Source of the DNA: Choanephora cucurbitarum
Taxonomy: Eukaryota; Mucoromycota; Mucoromycetes; Mucorales; Choanephoraceae
Reading direction: 5' to 3'
Length of the DNA stretch: 64,000 nt
NCBI GenBank assembly: GCA_025331435.1
Contig: JAIWNI010000060.1
Coordinates: 1-64,000 of the forward strand
A program made the translations under genes and the position numbers. This document shows, one piece after another, positions 38,365 to 52,330 of this stretch (positions are counted from its first letter, which is position 1; each line of letters begins with the position of its first letter). The notes beneath the pieces were generated by a model. That model did not search any database. It had not been told where the DNA came from and was given only the letters and a program-made list of their open reading frames with translations.

Positions 38365-39501
38365 CCTTATTTTATTATTATGGTTATTATTGTTGCATTA
38401 TCTTGACTAAATGGTTGTTGGTTTGGGTTCTCTATCCTTACAACAAATTCAAGAAGAAGAAAAAACGAGTGGCTCAACCTTCATATTTAATGTAGGCCCT
38501 CATTCCTTCTTATTAATTTACTGCTTTTGCCCTCTACTTTAACTATCCAAACAAACACATTTCCGTTTTTATGTAAATTACAATATACTTGCCTATAGTT
38601 TGCATTATGGTACTTGTCTTTCATAAGCCAAAGAACTGTTTCTAGACACACACACGCAAACATACTCACATATTTTCTCTCTCTCTCTCTCTCTCTCTTT
38701 TTGTTTTTTTTACGGATTGTAAGACTAGTATAGTATGTACGTCAATGTACAAGTTGCTAAGTAACTGGTATACTATTCAAATCTGATTGGGAATAAAAAC
38801 TATTGAGTACATCTTGAGGCTATTATTAGTTTTACTGAGGCCTCAAGAAATGAAGAAGAAGGGATTATAGCACACATCTATCTGCTACAAGATTATTTGC
38901 TCATCAATGGTTGTATCAAAAGATAGGTACCACATTGGATGTGCACATCATGAGAGGGTTGAAAGGATTTGACTGAACAAGAAATCGAGTGATTTGTCTG
39001 TTGAGTTAAGAGAATTAGGCAAAACTAAAGAGAGAACTTTCTTCAATGCAGGGATTGAATGTCAACACAAATCGAGTATAGTGTCACAGAATATGGTCTG
39101 CTTCTTACTTCAAATATGATGGAGATTGTATGATGTATATGATTTACGATACAACTAGAAAATAAGTAATTCTTGTCAATTTTATAGCATTTCTAAGTAG
39201 CTACTTATTTTATGGTTAAAATCCAAGCAGTTTTTTAAGCCATAAGAGATCACCAAAACTGCCTATTCTATAAGTCGGTTGCGAGTAGAGTATAAGTAAT
39301 AGCGCGTTCTACAGGTAGTATCTACAGGGTTTCTAAGCCATAAATAGCTTCTTAGATCAACTTTAATATAGATCATTTTCAAGGTATTTCTACGCTACGA
39401 CCTTTTCTTGACCTATGTTTATGAGATATCCATGTTGCTACTTTGTTCATATGCTATATCAAAGTAACTCATAAGTTACTGTCATAAGTATCCAATCATA
39501 A

Positions 39502-39947
39502 TCATATTGACATAACAAAAGAAAAAAGCTTTATTGTCGAAAAAAAAAAAGAGTAAACGGAAAAAAGAGCAAAGCTAAACCGAGTACCATCGATAATAAT
39601 TTGAGGAAAGCGAACAGTATTAGCATAACCATTTCGCATATTCGAATACACTGTTTCAGCCTTTGTAGCTCTATTCTGGTTTCCGGGCATGCAAGACGGG
39701 AATGGTAATATCATTTGCTTCCTCCAAATCCTCATCAATGGTGTTTGACCTTGTTTGACCAATACAAGCCAACTGCACGCTCTGTAAGCCAAAGATCTTG
39801 ATACCGACAAAGGTATACAGAATTTGTGCTCTTTTTCGTCAAGTTAGTGACGACAAGAATAGCCGTACTGTAAACTGTTTGTATCTCGATAGTGACAAAA
39901 TGCTCTTTGACAATGATGATAAGTTTACAACTATCTCTATTGCTCAA
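39502..39947 (-). pseudogene. Decayed coding segment P1 (copy 3)
   Basis: Same frame breaks as copy 1: frames 39735-39947 and 39502-39810. Sharing of these exact indels by copies 1 and 3, but not copy 2, groups the two copies here. Confidence 0.4.
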
Positions 39948-41462
39948 ATCAAGTCGTTAGCAACTTTTATCTCGATCACGACAAAGAATACTTCATCCTC
40001 AATACCTCAACCTTCAAAAAGAAAATTCTCAATAAATTCAGCCGGCTTTACACTGTCTAGTTTCTACTTTTCGCTTACAAAGCATGTAATCCTTATATCT
40101 CTTAAAGTTAAATACATACATACAGCATACATACATATAAATATGTCATATGATCTTTTTCCTTAAGTACTTAAAACGTAGTCGCCAGGCTTTTGTACTT
40201 TTGAGCAACTTTTTAAACTTGAAAAAGAAAGTCGTTTCTTCAAGAATTTGACTCAATACTACTTATTGGCTAAGGGCACTGCCTAGAAACTACTTAGATC
40301 CGACCTATTTCTGAAGTAGCGCCTGCAATCTGGTGGATTCCTTAAAAGGGGCTTTGGGCTCAGAGTTCCAGGTAGAGTTTGACTAGATATTTATCTTGTA
40401 ACAATGCGCTTGACTTTCAGTGATGGCAGATTGTAGATGGCTCGATGCATAGGATAGTATGTGTATATGTAAAGGAAAGTGTTGTTTTAACTCTTACCTC
40501 TTCTAGTTCTGGTAATGTAATGTCTTTGCTAATGAGCCGAAGAGAGCAAAAAAAAAAAAAAAAAAAAAGAATTGCAATACAACAATTGTTTTATTTGAGA
40601 GTGTGCATATTCTGGAAAAATACACTCTTATGGTATTTTAGCGTTTGAATCTATCTCCAAGTTAAATGGTTGCACTCTTATATTAAGCTTGTTGTATCAA
40701 ACATAAGACACAATAAAATCAAATTTAAGATAGACGGGAAGAGCACAACCAAGATCTATATAATCCTGAAAGAAATAAAAAAGAGAGACAGTTCTTTATT
40801 ATCAAACGCATGCGTTTAAGTAATAGGAGAAGGGCTGGATGGATTACAACGAGTTTGCTATGCTGACTATGATCCGTCATAATCTAATGACAGGCTGTAA
40901 AATAGATCAAGAGTCTCAAGAGCAACAAGAGTTGTATGAATAAATCGATTTCATATCAAGCCAACTCAACAAACTATAAGTCAAGTACTGAGCTACACCT
41001 AGGCTTAAGTGCACTTTCTGCCTGAACAAAGCTATCGCACGTGTCATATGCTAAAATATCGACATAACAATGAAGATTGAAGCTACGCATGATTTATCTG
41101 AAGTCATTTATAGATGCTGCCTAAGTACCGACTGTCAAGTTGTAAGAAATATGGCTATAAGCAGTATGTGTTGGATCAGGGTTCTCTAGTTGCACGCTTT
41201 AATAGACAAGTGAATACAACAAAGCAAACTCTTAAACCAAACACACTTAAATCGAGCGACTACTGTGTAAGATTGGCTTTTTATAACAAATTGAAAAAGA
41301 AAAAGAATACGGGTAGGTAACCGATACTTTCCTATCCCAAAAACCAAGAAAAACTATAACTACTTCTACTTACTTAAGTCTGGCTGAATATTATGAAAGA
41401 AAATCTCCAGTGAAAAAAAAAAGGAGTAAAAAAGGGCCATAAAACGAGAAATGGGAGAGAGG

Positions 41463-41480
41463 ATTATCCGTACGGATAAT
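41463..41480. repeat. 18-bp perfect palindrome at the left-arm edge (copy 3)
   Basis: Same 18-bp palindrome, overlapping the left-arm start at 41479. Confidence 0.85.
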
Positions 41481-41757
41481 TTTTGGATTCACAGCAAGAC
41501 ACAAAAGGCAAGCGAAATGATCTTCAGGCTTTAGAGGTACGAAAGTAGAAAAAAAGAAAAAAATACAAAATACAAAATACAAAATAGAACTCAGATCCAT
41601 TTTTTGATTTTCTAGAACTACGTAACATAAATTCCGGCCAATTACGTCGACGCGAAATTTTCACCAGCCTCAGTCGTGGTTACACCAGGGTGTTCTATCC
41701 AATTTTTTTTTTGGGTTCTTTTCTTCCATATTCTCCTTTTCAAACAAAAGCTTGCAA

Positions 41758-42487
41758 CTACTGGAAGCCTGGGAAACTTCTGGTAGATTATGAAACAAAT
41801 ATATAGAAGTCTGGTCAACTTCTAAAAGAGCTTGCAACACTTGAAGCGTAGCGAACTTCTTGTGAAAACAGATAATATGATATAGAAGCCTGGCAAACTT
41901 CTAAAAAAGAAAAAGACTGTCCATCTAGTTCGAGAATCTCTGGGTGACGATCTGGAATCTAGTTCTATTTGGCGGTCAAGAGCAAGCAAGCAAGCAAGCA
42001 AGCAAGCGACTACTGGAAGCCTGGAAAACTTCTGGTAGATTATGAAACAAATATATAGAAGCCTAGTCAACTTCTAAAAAAAAAAAAAAAAAGCTTGCGA
42101 CTGTTAGAAGCGTGGTGAACTTCTGGCAGATACATAGGAGCGTGGTTAACTTCTATGAAAACACAAAAAGGGTTTAGTTTAGCTCTTGATCTCAAGGGGC
42201 CTGAGGTCTTGAAGCTACATCACGAAGATCCTTGAAGCGTCATGAACTTCTTGGGTTGGACGATGAGGATTTCTGAAGAGTCGTCAACTTCATTAATTCC
42301 TACAGAAAAGGAGATAACCACTAAAAGCGTAGCGAACTTTTAGTCGCCATAGGGTCTTGGCCATCGGCAGGTCTTGATTCCAAGGGAACATCTGAAAGCG
42401 TGGCAAACTTTTAGAAGCTATATGGTCTTGACTATCGGTTAGTCTTGATTCAGAGGGAACGTCTGAAAGCGTGGCGAACTTTTAGAA
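41758..42487 (+). repeat. Short-hairpin array, 13 hairpins (copy 3 left arm)
   Basis: Same order and loops as the copy 2 left arm. Confidence 0.85.
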
Positions 42488-43928
42488 GCTACTAGCTACT
42501 TTTGAAGGAGGAGAAAGAGTTGTATGCTTGTATGTCTCTGTGTCAGCGTGTGTGTGCGTGTGTGTAAGAGACTATATGTGTATGGCTTCTATCTTTCTTT
42601 GAATAGTTTTTTTTTTTCTTCTGGTGAACTGTTTTATCCCCCCTCATCTTCGCATCATTTACTTCTGTACTTGTATGGAGTTGTTTGTGGTCGAAAGAGG
42701 GTATCTACTTTTCTATCATATCATGTATCAGTTATAGGAGTTTTTTGGGCTCTTTTTTTACCTACTCTACTCTGCTTTTGTTCTTTTAGGGCATCTGAAG
42801 AGAGGGAGAAAAAAAAAAAGGTCAAGTCGTTGTCACTGATTAGGTCAATCTTGTCTTAGGATGTGTTTAATGGCGAAATACGATTTGAATGCTTGTATTG
42901 GCTGTGCTACTTTGCAAGTAAGAAAGGAAGGTTTTGTATATGTGTGTATGTGTTCTTTTACGCGTATGTATGTATATTATTACTAACTGAAGATGACAGA
43001 GTAGGTTACCGACTGCTACCATCTGTCCAGTCTAGGCACTAAACACTTTCGGTTGGGAGTTATGTCTGTCCAAGGCATCGCGAGCATTTGTATTGACCGT
43101 GCAACTTTGCAAGTGCTTTTTTTCTCTGGACACCAACAGGGATGGGTAGAAAGCTGATCGCTACTTCCGTCTTGTCCGCGCACAACAACTCAGGATCAGA
43201 AGTTGTGTCTGTCCAAGGCATCGCGAGGACTTTTGCATATTTTATATTGTGCTTGATGCGAAAGTACTGAGAGAGAACGATTACTTGTTTGTATAGTTTT
43301 GCTGATGAGCTATATGAATGAGGTATGAAGCATGATAAATCAGCAACCTTTTTTTTTTCTATCTATATATACCTGGCAACCTATTCGGCTGACACTCATT
43401 TGCAATAGCATTTGAACACACACACACACACACACACACACTTGTACCGATGCTCTATTTGCAACAGCATTTAGATACACACAAACACACACTTATGTAC
43501 AAGTGTCTATCTATATTTGCACTTATGTATATTCACACACCCTATATATGAACTTGAATCGTGTATGATTGCCTCTCTAGCTCTTCGTGCACCTTTCTTT
43601 AGTTTTACATATATATGTATACATATGTGCTTATATTTATGGATACTGTATTATTTATAACAATGAAAATGAAAATGAAGGTGGAAATGAAGGTGGAAAT
43701 GGAAATGGAAATGGAAATAGGTAGAAAAGAATGAAGAACAAAGAACAGTGAATAGTCTAAAGCAGCTTCTGCTACCCCAGAATACTGTGCAAGACATCAC
43801 TTCTTCTGCCTGTGTGCTTTATGTTATCAAAAGAAGTTGCCTGACAAGCTTTGGAAAGTAAATCCGCTGGATGGTTGATTAGTTGGGTATTTGATTCCTT
43901 GAGTGGTTGAAGCTGTGAGTATGCGATT

Positions 43929-44055
<127 letters not shown>

Positions 44056-44260
44056 TAAAAAGCTTTGTTCTTAGTAAAATCTTATTAGATCAAGTCAAGT
44101 CAAGAAAGAAAAAAAAGGGGGGGGTAGCTCAGAAAGACAAATTACGTACAAAGAAACCGCACAAACACACGCATACCCGTACGTATACCCATACGCAGAA
44201 AACGGAAGACGGAAGCAGTGCAGAGCAAAGAATAAACGACACTGCTTATACTTGGAAAGA

Positions 44261-46369
44261 AAGGATTGGGGGTTTATCTTTACTTATTGGGTGGTATGAA
44301 CAGGCTCATTATACTTTTTTGTGGTCTTTGGCCTCCATCTATTTATAACTATTGTTATTACCACTATATGGTGGTAGCGTTTATTTTGTTTTTTATTTTT
44401 ATTTTTTCCATGATTTTCACCTCTATAGTGTAAAATACAATGATGAGCACAGTGGGTTTTTATGAGGCTGCTATGGATGTAATTAAATTCAATCAGCTTC
44501 AATCTCTAGTCAGAGCTGTGATTTGCAATGAGTTCTCTTTTATTCAAAAATGGTAGTTCACAATGAATGCACTTCCCCTGCCAAGGATCATGATCTGGGG
44601 TAGGATGTATATGACAGCAATGGCAGAAGCATACCAGTCCACTGGATTTTTGGATACGAATCCATCAGCAAGCAAGAGGGTTGATGAAGAAGAAGGACAA
44701 CAACAAAAAGAATTACTACTTGGGCTACCTTGTCCTCTAACCATCTTATTCATATATACGTTTGCAATATCTAGCGACATGCTCCTAAATTCAAATCAAA
44801 CAAGATAGGCCACGGACGATTGAATGTCGTTTGATCAGGGATCAATGATTTTCTTTTTTTCTTTTTCTTTTTTTGCGGCCATTATGCTTTAGTGTGGATG
44901 CAAGTGCATCATTCCGATTATTTTGATGATGATTGAAGATGTTGTTATAGGAGAGACATAATTAAATGCTCTAATGTTGGTCATCAAATTCAAGTTGTTT
45001 GGTTCAAAGTATTAGAGCAAAGAGAAACGACTCTGTTTGTTCTGGCACCTGCAGGTATTATTATACTAGCGAATGTTGCAATGATCCGATCCTTGGTTTG
45101 ATATCAAAGATCAAACCAAGTTGGCTATTCTTGACAACCATAGTTGCTATACGACTCTGTTTGTTGTTACAGTGCTTACTAAAGATACAAACGATATAAT
45201 TGTATAGCAATCTTGTTTAGTTGTGCTGCATTTGTTCACTGTTCCCTGTAGTGAATTTCATAATTATAGACAAAGCTTCTTCATACAATGCTACTTATCA
45301 TGAGGTATGTTATAGTCAAGCTCTTTGTACTATCGCAATTGATAAATATGTTAGACGGATTAACCCACAAAAGAAAGTAGAGACAAGGTCTTTGACAAAG
45401 CCAGATAGTCATAATACTAATTGACGGGATATGGTTCCGCTACCTCTACTTAAACTAGATTTTGGCTGACTTGTATCAAATGAAGAGGATAGGTATCTGT
45501 AATGTGGTTGCTGATCAACATTATATGTAGCCAATAGATTTTGTCTGCTTTGTTTAACTTTACATTCTTGCATGATGTTCTTTGATTATGACTGCATTGG
45601 ATTTGGTCATCTTGACTTGCTGCTCACCTAAGTTGTATTCTTATACTCATCTGTGGATGGCATCAACACTACTGACCATTTCAATAGATAATAGGGGACA
45701 AGGCGTTTTTACCTCGAGCACTATCTAGTACACATTTATTTGAATTTACGGCTGCTGTGTTTCTTTTTCATTCCCTTTTCAAAAGCAAAAACGAAAATAG
45801 AAAAGAGGGGCTGGCTCGAGTCAAATATGAGATATAAAGAAATAAGAACAAGTGTAAAGAGTTGGCTGTTTTCACAACCTTGGCGAGAACGAAAGATCAG
45901 AGATATATGAAGGGAGTACACACTCTTGGTTGGTTCGCTTCAACAACCACAGTTTCTTTGAAGAAGGACTTTTATTCGAATCCTTCAATTCCTGAGAAGA
46001 GGCATATACATGAGATACTTTGGTATCTATTACTCTACACCATTCCGCCCCCACCAACACCAACACCAACATCACCGTTTCCTTTTCTTCTTCATCTTCT
46101 TCATCTTCTTCATCTTCTTCTCTTCCCTCAACGGATGAAGCAACAGAACTTGCATGTCTTTTCTTCTTCATTCGGCAGCATTCTAGTCTTTGCCACCATC
46201 AACACCACACTTCCTATCTCAGGCATCCCCAATCTGTTATTATAAAGGTTCGCTCTTGCCTGGGGTTTCAGATTATATGTAGACCGTTCCATTCTAATCC
46301 TTCGCCAAACAAATCCGCCTACATCTCATTTACTCATCCAAACATAGGTAGCAAAACTGAACAGGTCAG
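44261..46369. other. Spacer between inverted arms (copy 3)
   Basis: Same content and orientation as 5681-7790. Confidence 0.8.
45293..45424 (+). pseudogene. Coding relic R1 in spacer (copy 3)
   Basis: Same frame and stop as in copy 1. Confidence 0.45.
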
Positions 46370-46576
46370 TCTTTCCAAGTATAAGCAGTGTCGTTTATTC
46401 TTTGCTCTGCACTGCTTCCGTCTTCCGTTTTCTGCGTATGGGTATACGTACGGGTATGCGTGTGTTTGTGCGGTTTCTTTGTACGTAATTTGTCTTTCTG
46501 AGCTACCCCCCCCCCTTTTTTTTCTTTCTTGACTTGACTTGATCTAATAAGATTTTACTAAGAACAAAGCTTTTTA

Positions 46577-46625
<49 letters not shown>
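46577..46625 (-). repeat. CAACAG hexamer tract, short (copy 3 right arm)
   Basis: About 49 bp. Confidence 0.9.
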
Positions 46626-48066
46626 AATCGCATACTCACAGCTTCAACCACTCAAGGAATCAAATACCCAACTAATCAACCATCCAGCGGATTTACTTTC
46701 CAAAGCTTGTCAGGCAACTTCTTTTGATAACATAAAGCACACAGGCAGAAGAAGTGATGTCTTGCACAGTATTCTGGGGTAGCAGAAGCTGCTTTAGACT
46801 ATTCACTGTTCTTTGTTCTTCATTCTTTTCTACCTATTTCCATTTCCATTTCCATTTCCACCTTCATTTCCACCTTCATTTTCATTTTCATTGTTATAAA
46901 TAATACAGTATCCATAAATATAAGCACATATGTATACATATATATGTAAAACTAAAGAAAGGTGCACGAAGAGCTAGAGAGGCAATCATACACGATTCAA
47001 GTTCATATATAGGGTGTGTGAATATACATAAGTGCAAATATAGATAGACACTTGTACATAAGTGTGTGTTTGTGTGTATCTAAATGCTGTTGCAAATAGA
47101 GCATCGGTACAAGTGTGTGTGTGTGTGTGTGTGTGTGTTCAAATGCTATTGCAAATGAGTGTCAGCCGAATAGGTTGCCAGGTATATATAGATAGAAAAA
47201 AAAAAGGTTGCTGATTTATCATGCTTCATACCTCATTCATATAGCTCATCAGCAAAACTATACAAACAAGTAATCGTTCTCTCTCAGTACTTTCGCATCA
47301 AGCACAATATAAAATATGCAAAAGTCCTCGCGATGCCTTGGACAGACACAACTTCTGATCCTGAGTTGTTGTGCGCGGACAAGACGGAAGTAGCGATCAG
47401 CTTTCTACCCATCCCTGTTGGTGTCCAGAGAAAAAAAGCACTTGCAAAGTTGCACGGTCAATACAAATGCTCGCGATGCCTTGGACAGACATAACTCCCA
47501 ACCGAAAGTGTTTAGTGCCTAGACTGGACAGATGGTAGCAGTCGGTAACCTACTCTGTCATCTTCAGTTAGTAATAATATACATACATACGCGTAAAAGA
47601 ACACATACACACATATACAAAACCTTCCTTTCTTACTTGCAAAGTAGCACAGCCAATACAAGCATTCAAATCGTATTTCGCCATTAAACACATCCTAAGA
47701 CAAGATTGACCTAATCAGTGACAACGACTTGACCTTTTTTTTTTTCTCCCTCTCTTCAGATGCCCTAAAAGAACAAAAGCAGAGTAGAGTAGGTAAAAAA
47801 AGAGCCCAAAAAACTCCTATAACTGATACATGATATGATAGAAAAGTAGATACCCTCTTTCGACCACAAACAACTCCATACAAGTACAGAAGTAAATGAT
47901 GCGAAGATGAGGGGGGATAAAACAGTTCACCAGAAGAAAAAAAAAACTATTCAAAGAAAGATAGAAGCCATACACATATAGTCTCTTACACACACGCACA
48001 CACACGCTGACACAGAGACATACAAGCATACAACTCTTTCTCCTCCTTCAAAAGTAGCTAGTAGCT

Positions 48067-48788
48067 TCTAAAAGTTCGCCACGCTTTCAGACGTTCCCTC
48101 TGAATCAAGACTAACCGATAGTCAAGACCATATAGCTTCTAAAAGTTTGCCACGCTTTCAGATGTTCCCTTGGAATCAAGACCTGCCGATGGCCAAGACC
48201 CTATGGCGACTAAAAGTTCGCTACGCTTTTAGTGGTTATCTCCTTTTCTGTAGGAATTAATGAAGTTGACGACTCTTCAGAAATCCTCATCGTCCAACCC
48301 AAGAAGTTCATGACGCTTCAAGGATCTTCGTGATGTAGCTTCAAGACCTCAGGCCCCTTGAGATCAAGAGCTAAACTAAACCCTTTTTGTGTTTTCATAG
48401 AAGTTAACCACGCTCCTATGTATCTGCCAGAAGTTCACCACGCTTCTAACAGTCGCAAGCTTTTTTTTTTTTTTTTTAGAAGTTGACTAGGCTTCTATAT
48501 ATTTGTTTCATAATCTACCAGAAGTTTTCCAGGCTTCCAGTAGTCGCTTGCTTGCTTGCTTGCTCTTGACCGCCAAATAGAACTAGATTCCAGATCGTCA
48601 CCCAGAGATTCTCGAACTAGATGGACAGTCTTTTTCTTTTTTAGAAGTTTGCCAGGCTTCTATATCATATTATCTGTTTTCACAAGAAGTTCGCTACGCT
48701 TCAAGTGTTGCAAGCTCTTTTAGAAGTTGACCAGACTTCTATATATTTGTTTCATAATCTACCAGAAGTTTCCCAGGCTTCCAGTAGT
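48067..48788 (-). repeat. Short-hairpin array, 13 hairpins (copy 3 right arm)
   Basis: Reverse-complement copy of the array, with a shorter GCTT run (about 48545-48563). Confidence 0.85.
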
Positions 48789-49561
48789 TGCAAGCTTTTG
48801 TTTGAAAAGGAGAATATGGAAGAAAAGAACCCAAAAAAAAAAAATTGGATAGAACACCCTGGTGTAACCACGACTGAGGCTGGTGAAAATTTCGCGTCGA
48901 CGTAATTGGCCGGAATTTATGTTACGTAGTTCTAGAAAATCAAAAAATGGATCTGAGTTCTATTTTGTATTTTGTATTTTGTATTTTTTTCTTTTTTTCT
49001 ACTTTCGTACCTCTAAAGCCTGAAGATCATTTCGCTTGCCTTTTGTGTCTTGCTGTGAATCCAAAAATAGCTTATTTGTCTATCAACAGTGCGTCTAGTC
49101 CATTTTGCAGGCCACAGTGAAAAGAAGGATTGACACAATCAAACAGAAGGCTACAGATGCACCAATAAAGTAAGGATCAAGGCTTCTTGTGAGTTGCACA
49201 CATCTAGCGTTGCCAGAGTTTCGTGCTCTTCACTCCTTCTCCCTCTCTTTTTTTTTTCTTCTTCTTCTTTTTCTCCTCCTCTCTTCCTAGTCAAATAGTA
49301 CTTTTGGTAAATGCCTAATCAAAGATTGTTTCTCTGAATGAAGCCTAAACATTCTTTATCATAGTTATTTTTTACCACAATTTTTAATGTATTTTTTTTT
49401 TATTTTAGCTCCTTTTTTTTTCAGGAAGAAACAATCAATTTCAACTACACAACAACTGTTTGTTCTTGCGCAAAACGTATATAGGGAACAGAAACTAGAG
49501 ACTAAAAAATTACCCTTTCTTACCATCCTCATCCTCATTCTCATCCTCTTAGATCAGACCT

Positions 49562-49576
49562 AAAAGATAAAAGATA
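49562..49576 (+). repeat. AAAAGAT heptamer tract, 2 units (copy 3)
   Basis: Shortest of the three copies; it lies about 100 bp before the array edge. Confidence 0.8.
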
Positions 49577-49678
49577 AAAAAAAAGCAATAGTCTACTTGC
49601 TTTTCTAGTATCCGTTTCCTCTTTTACATCGACTATAGAGGAGACTTGTGACACTCAAAGAGTATAATAAAAGGAAAA

Positions 49679-50158
49679 GATATTATTGTATGTTAAACAC
49701 AAGCGGCTGTCTGCTTTGAGACACATAGTATTGATTAAGGCGCAATTGGCTGGAATTAGCAAGATGTTTGCCATTGGCTCATTTATGACATTTAATCAAG
49801 TTTTGTTCAGCAAATAATTCCTCTATAATTGTATAGATTTGTCGTCTTTTTCATTCTTTTTTTTATCTCAATATATCCATTGAAGTCTTGTCTTATTGAT
49901 GGGTCAATCGTTTTATTGTAGTCATTTCCCTTAGTATCAAAGTAACCCACACCTTTAGATCGTTTGCTTTTCTTTGTTTCCGTTCTTTCTTCTTGGCTAT
50001 CGTCTATTGGATGTTTGCTTATTCTGACAATTACTTATCTCATGTATCACCAATTCTGTTCTGTAGGAGCCAATCATTCCTCTTTTCTCGCTTTCCTTTA
50101 TTTTTCCCTCACTTATCTATCTCTCAATTGATTCAAAGGATTTGAACCTTCATTGAGT
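49679..50158. other. Unique DNA after the array edge
   Basis: First single-copy sequence after the tandem array. AT-rich; no coding or RNA signal that I can support. Confidence 0.5.
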
Positions 50159-50295
50159 ATTTCAAACGAAATGTGTAAAATTACTGCGTTTACTTACATT
50201 TTTGCTTGTTACATGTAGGGATCTTTCTTTGCTTACATTAAAATATACTTGGACAAAAACAAGTGTAAGTAAATACAGGGATTTCCGTTTGAAAC
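50159..50295. mobile_element. Small MITE-like inverted-repeat element
   Basis: A ~137-bp segment with imperfect terminal inverted repeats of roughly 45 bp: the left end starts ATTTCAAACGAAAT and contains TTTACTTACA; the right end, read in reverse, starts GTTTCAAACGGAAAT and contains TTTACTTACA at a similar offset. No clear target-site duplication and no coding capacity. It lies 480 bp from the array edge. Confidence 0.4.
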
Positions 50296-50526
50296 ATTCT
50301 CATGCTGATTCTATAAGATCAACACGAATAAATAGTGACACTAAATGAAAACCGCACAATTGTGACTTGATTAAACTTACTCGGTTGTAACAGATTAATA
50401 CTACCAAACTCTCTCTCTCAATGCTATCAGCTACATGCTGCCAATGAACATACAAATACAAGTACGTCAAACATATTTTTTTATTAGTTAATCTAAACAA
50501 GAGTTATGCAAATTAATGCAAACACT

Positions 50527-51727
50527 TTATTGAGCAGCATCGAAGGCAGCCTTAGCTTCCTTAACCTTGTTGACACGTTGCTTCTTGTTGAGAGCAGCAG
50601 CTCTGCGGTAAGGCTTGGCGGGCTTACCCTTCTTTTCAGTGGGCTTGGGAGAAGGATCGGCACGGATAGCTTCGTGAGCTTCAGTGTACATGTCTTCAAC
50701 CATGTCAGAGGTAATACCGTTCTTGATGAAGGTAGAGAATTGCTTCTTGTAACGTTCTTCATCTTCTTCTTCGAGGTATTCCATGTATTCAGCGACGTGA
50801 ACACCGTAGATGTAGTTACGGAGGAGTTCATCATCGTTGGTCTTGGATTCGATATCGAAACCAGGGAAACGGTTACCGCTGTGGGGAACGAAGATACCAC
50901 CATCGGAAGCACCCTTCATGGCACCGAAGACACGGGCACCAGTGGAGGTACGAGCGAGACCGACATCAAGGAAAGCCTTGAAGGGACGAGGAGCATCTTC
51001 AGCAGCTTCAATCAATTGGACGGTACCATCGGGTTCAGCAAAACCTTCGTACTTGTCAGCAAGACCGAGCTTGGTGAGAGTACGACGAGCAAGGAGGAGA
51101 CCAGTAGCATAGGCAGAGGCCCAGTTGGTCAAACCACCCTTGACACCGTAACGGGGGAGTTCGTGAGCGTAGGCAGCAGAGAGAACGTGATCACCTTGGA
51201 GCTTAGCGTAGATGATTTGACAGATAATGTCCTTGTTGGTGAAACGGACAACCAATCTGTACTTGGGAGAGTTGTACTTGTTCTTGGCTTGAACGACCAA
51301 TCTCTTACGAGCATAGTAGTCGGTCTTACCCTCTAACCAAATAAAAAGTAAATAAAGGATCAAAAGACAATGCTGTCAATGAATTACCTCTTCTTCTACG
51401 GTACTTGACTTGGTAACGCTTGAAGTAAGCCTTGTTCTTTTGTTGCTTGACGAAAGGCTAATGAAGAGACAAATGAATTAGAATGTGAATTTCAACCACT
51501 CCATTTCTTAAATTCAAGCACATGTAGTCCCCTTTCGTTATGATTTTTTCCAATCCATCCAACTATTCATCCATCCATTCACCCGTCCACTCTCTTTAAT
51601 CCATATACATGCTAATCCAATCTCTTGTATCTTTTTGTATTATACGCACCATTTTTGATACTCAAGGAAAAGGAAGGATTCATTCGATTTCAACTTTCAT
51701 TGTCTAACTTACAGCCGTGTAGCCCAT
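50527..51727 (-). CDS. RPL5: 60S ribosomal protein L5 (uL18)
   Basis: Binds 5S rRNA in the 5S ribonucleoprotein and sits in the central protuberance of the large subunit. Exon 3 is 50527-51332 and exon 2 51388-51457, joined by a 55-nt intron. They encode [19 protein letters not shown], the [16 protein letters not shown] hallmark, [36 protein letters not shown], and an Ala/Lys-rich C-terminus, collinear with yeast and human L5. Exon 1 is tiny and has two candidates: ATG alone at 51650-51652 before a GTGCGT donor (292 aa), or a 5-codon MGYTA exon at 51713-51727 before a strong GTAAGT donor (296 aa). Both are phase 0. The codon choice is strongly restricted, as expected for a highly expressed gene. 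Confidence 0.95.
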
Positions 51728-52330
51728 AAAGAATTGAATCAAATTGAAACACAGATTTAAAAAAAAATGCGAATAAAGGCTGTTATTAAATTAAAACAAA
51801 AAGTGGTTGATCTCATCTATATGTCGTTTGAGACGAGCACAAGTATCTTTTTTCTTAACAAGAGGCGTGCAATATTCTGTTTTCATGTATATGTATTGCT
51901 TTGCTATTAATAAGAAGAACAAACTTGATTTAAAGGGAAGAGCGATGACTTCTCTTTATGAAAGATGCCCTTGCGATATTGAAGGCAAAGCCTAATGAGC
52001 TAAGCTGTTGATAACATCAATAGAATATGTTGAGCTTTGTTATTTATAATACTCTGATAACTACTTATTAACTGTAAGATATCTTTGGAAGCAAAGCTAA
52101 TTGTGATCCAGCAACATCTCATAACCGACTTAAGCAAAGAAGTTTGGAAATTATCCTTCCTTCATTGACATCTCGTCTTATCTCTTCAACCTTCGCTGAC
52201 TTACTCAATATCTTTCTCTATTTAATACTAGCTACTATTGCGTAATTATTTCATACTTGACATAATAATTCTCTTCAGCTTTATCAAGTTACAATATTCT
52301 TTTAAAAAAGAGGTATAATCTGAATCCGTC
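51728..52330. other. Intergenic region between RPL5 and the SMN gene
   Basis: Promoter side of RPL5 and 3' side of the SMN gene, both on the minus strand. AT-rich, no gene seen. Confidence 0.5.

Larger units (their letters stand above)
46370..49068 (-). repeat. Long inverted repeat, right arm (copy 3)
   Basis: Pairs with 41479-44260. The array ends about 610 bp beyond the outer end of this arm. Confidence 0.95.

Noticed and set aside
50506..51336. 276-codon plus-strand frame
   Set aside because: Antisense shadow of the ribosomal protein L5 gene.
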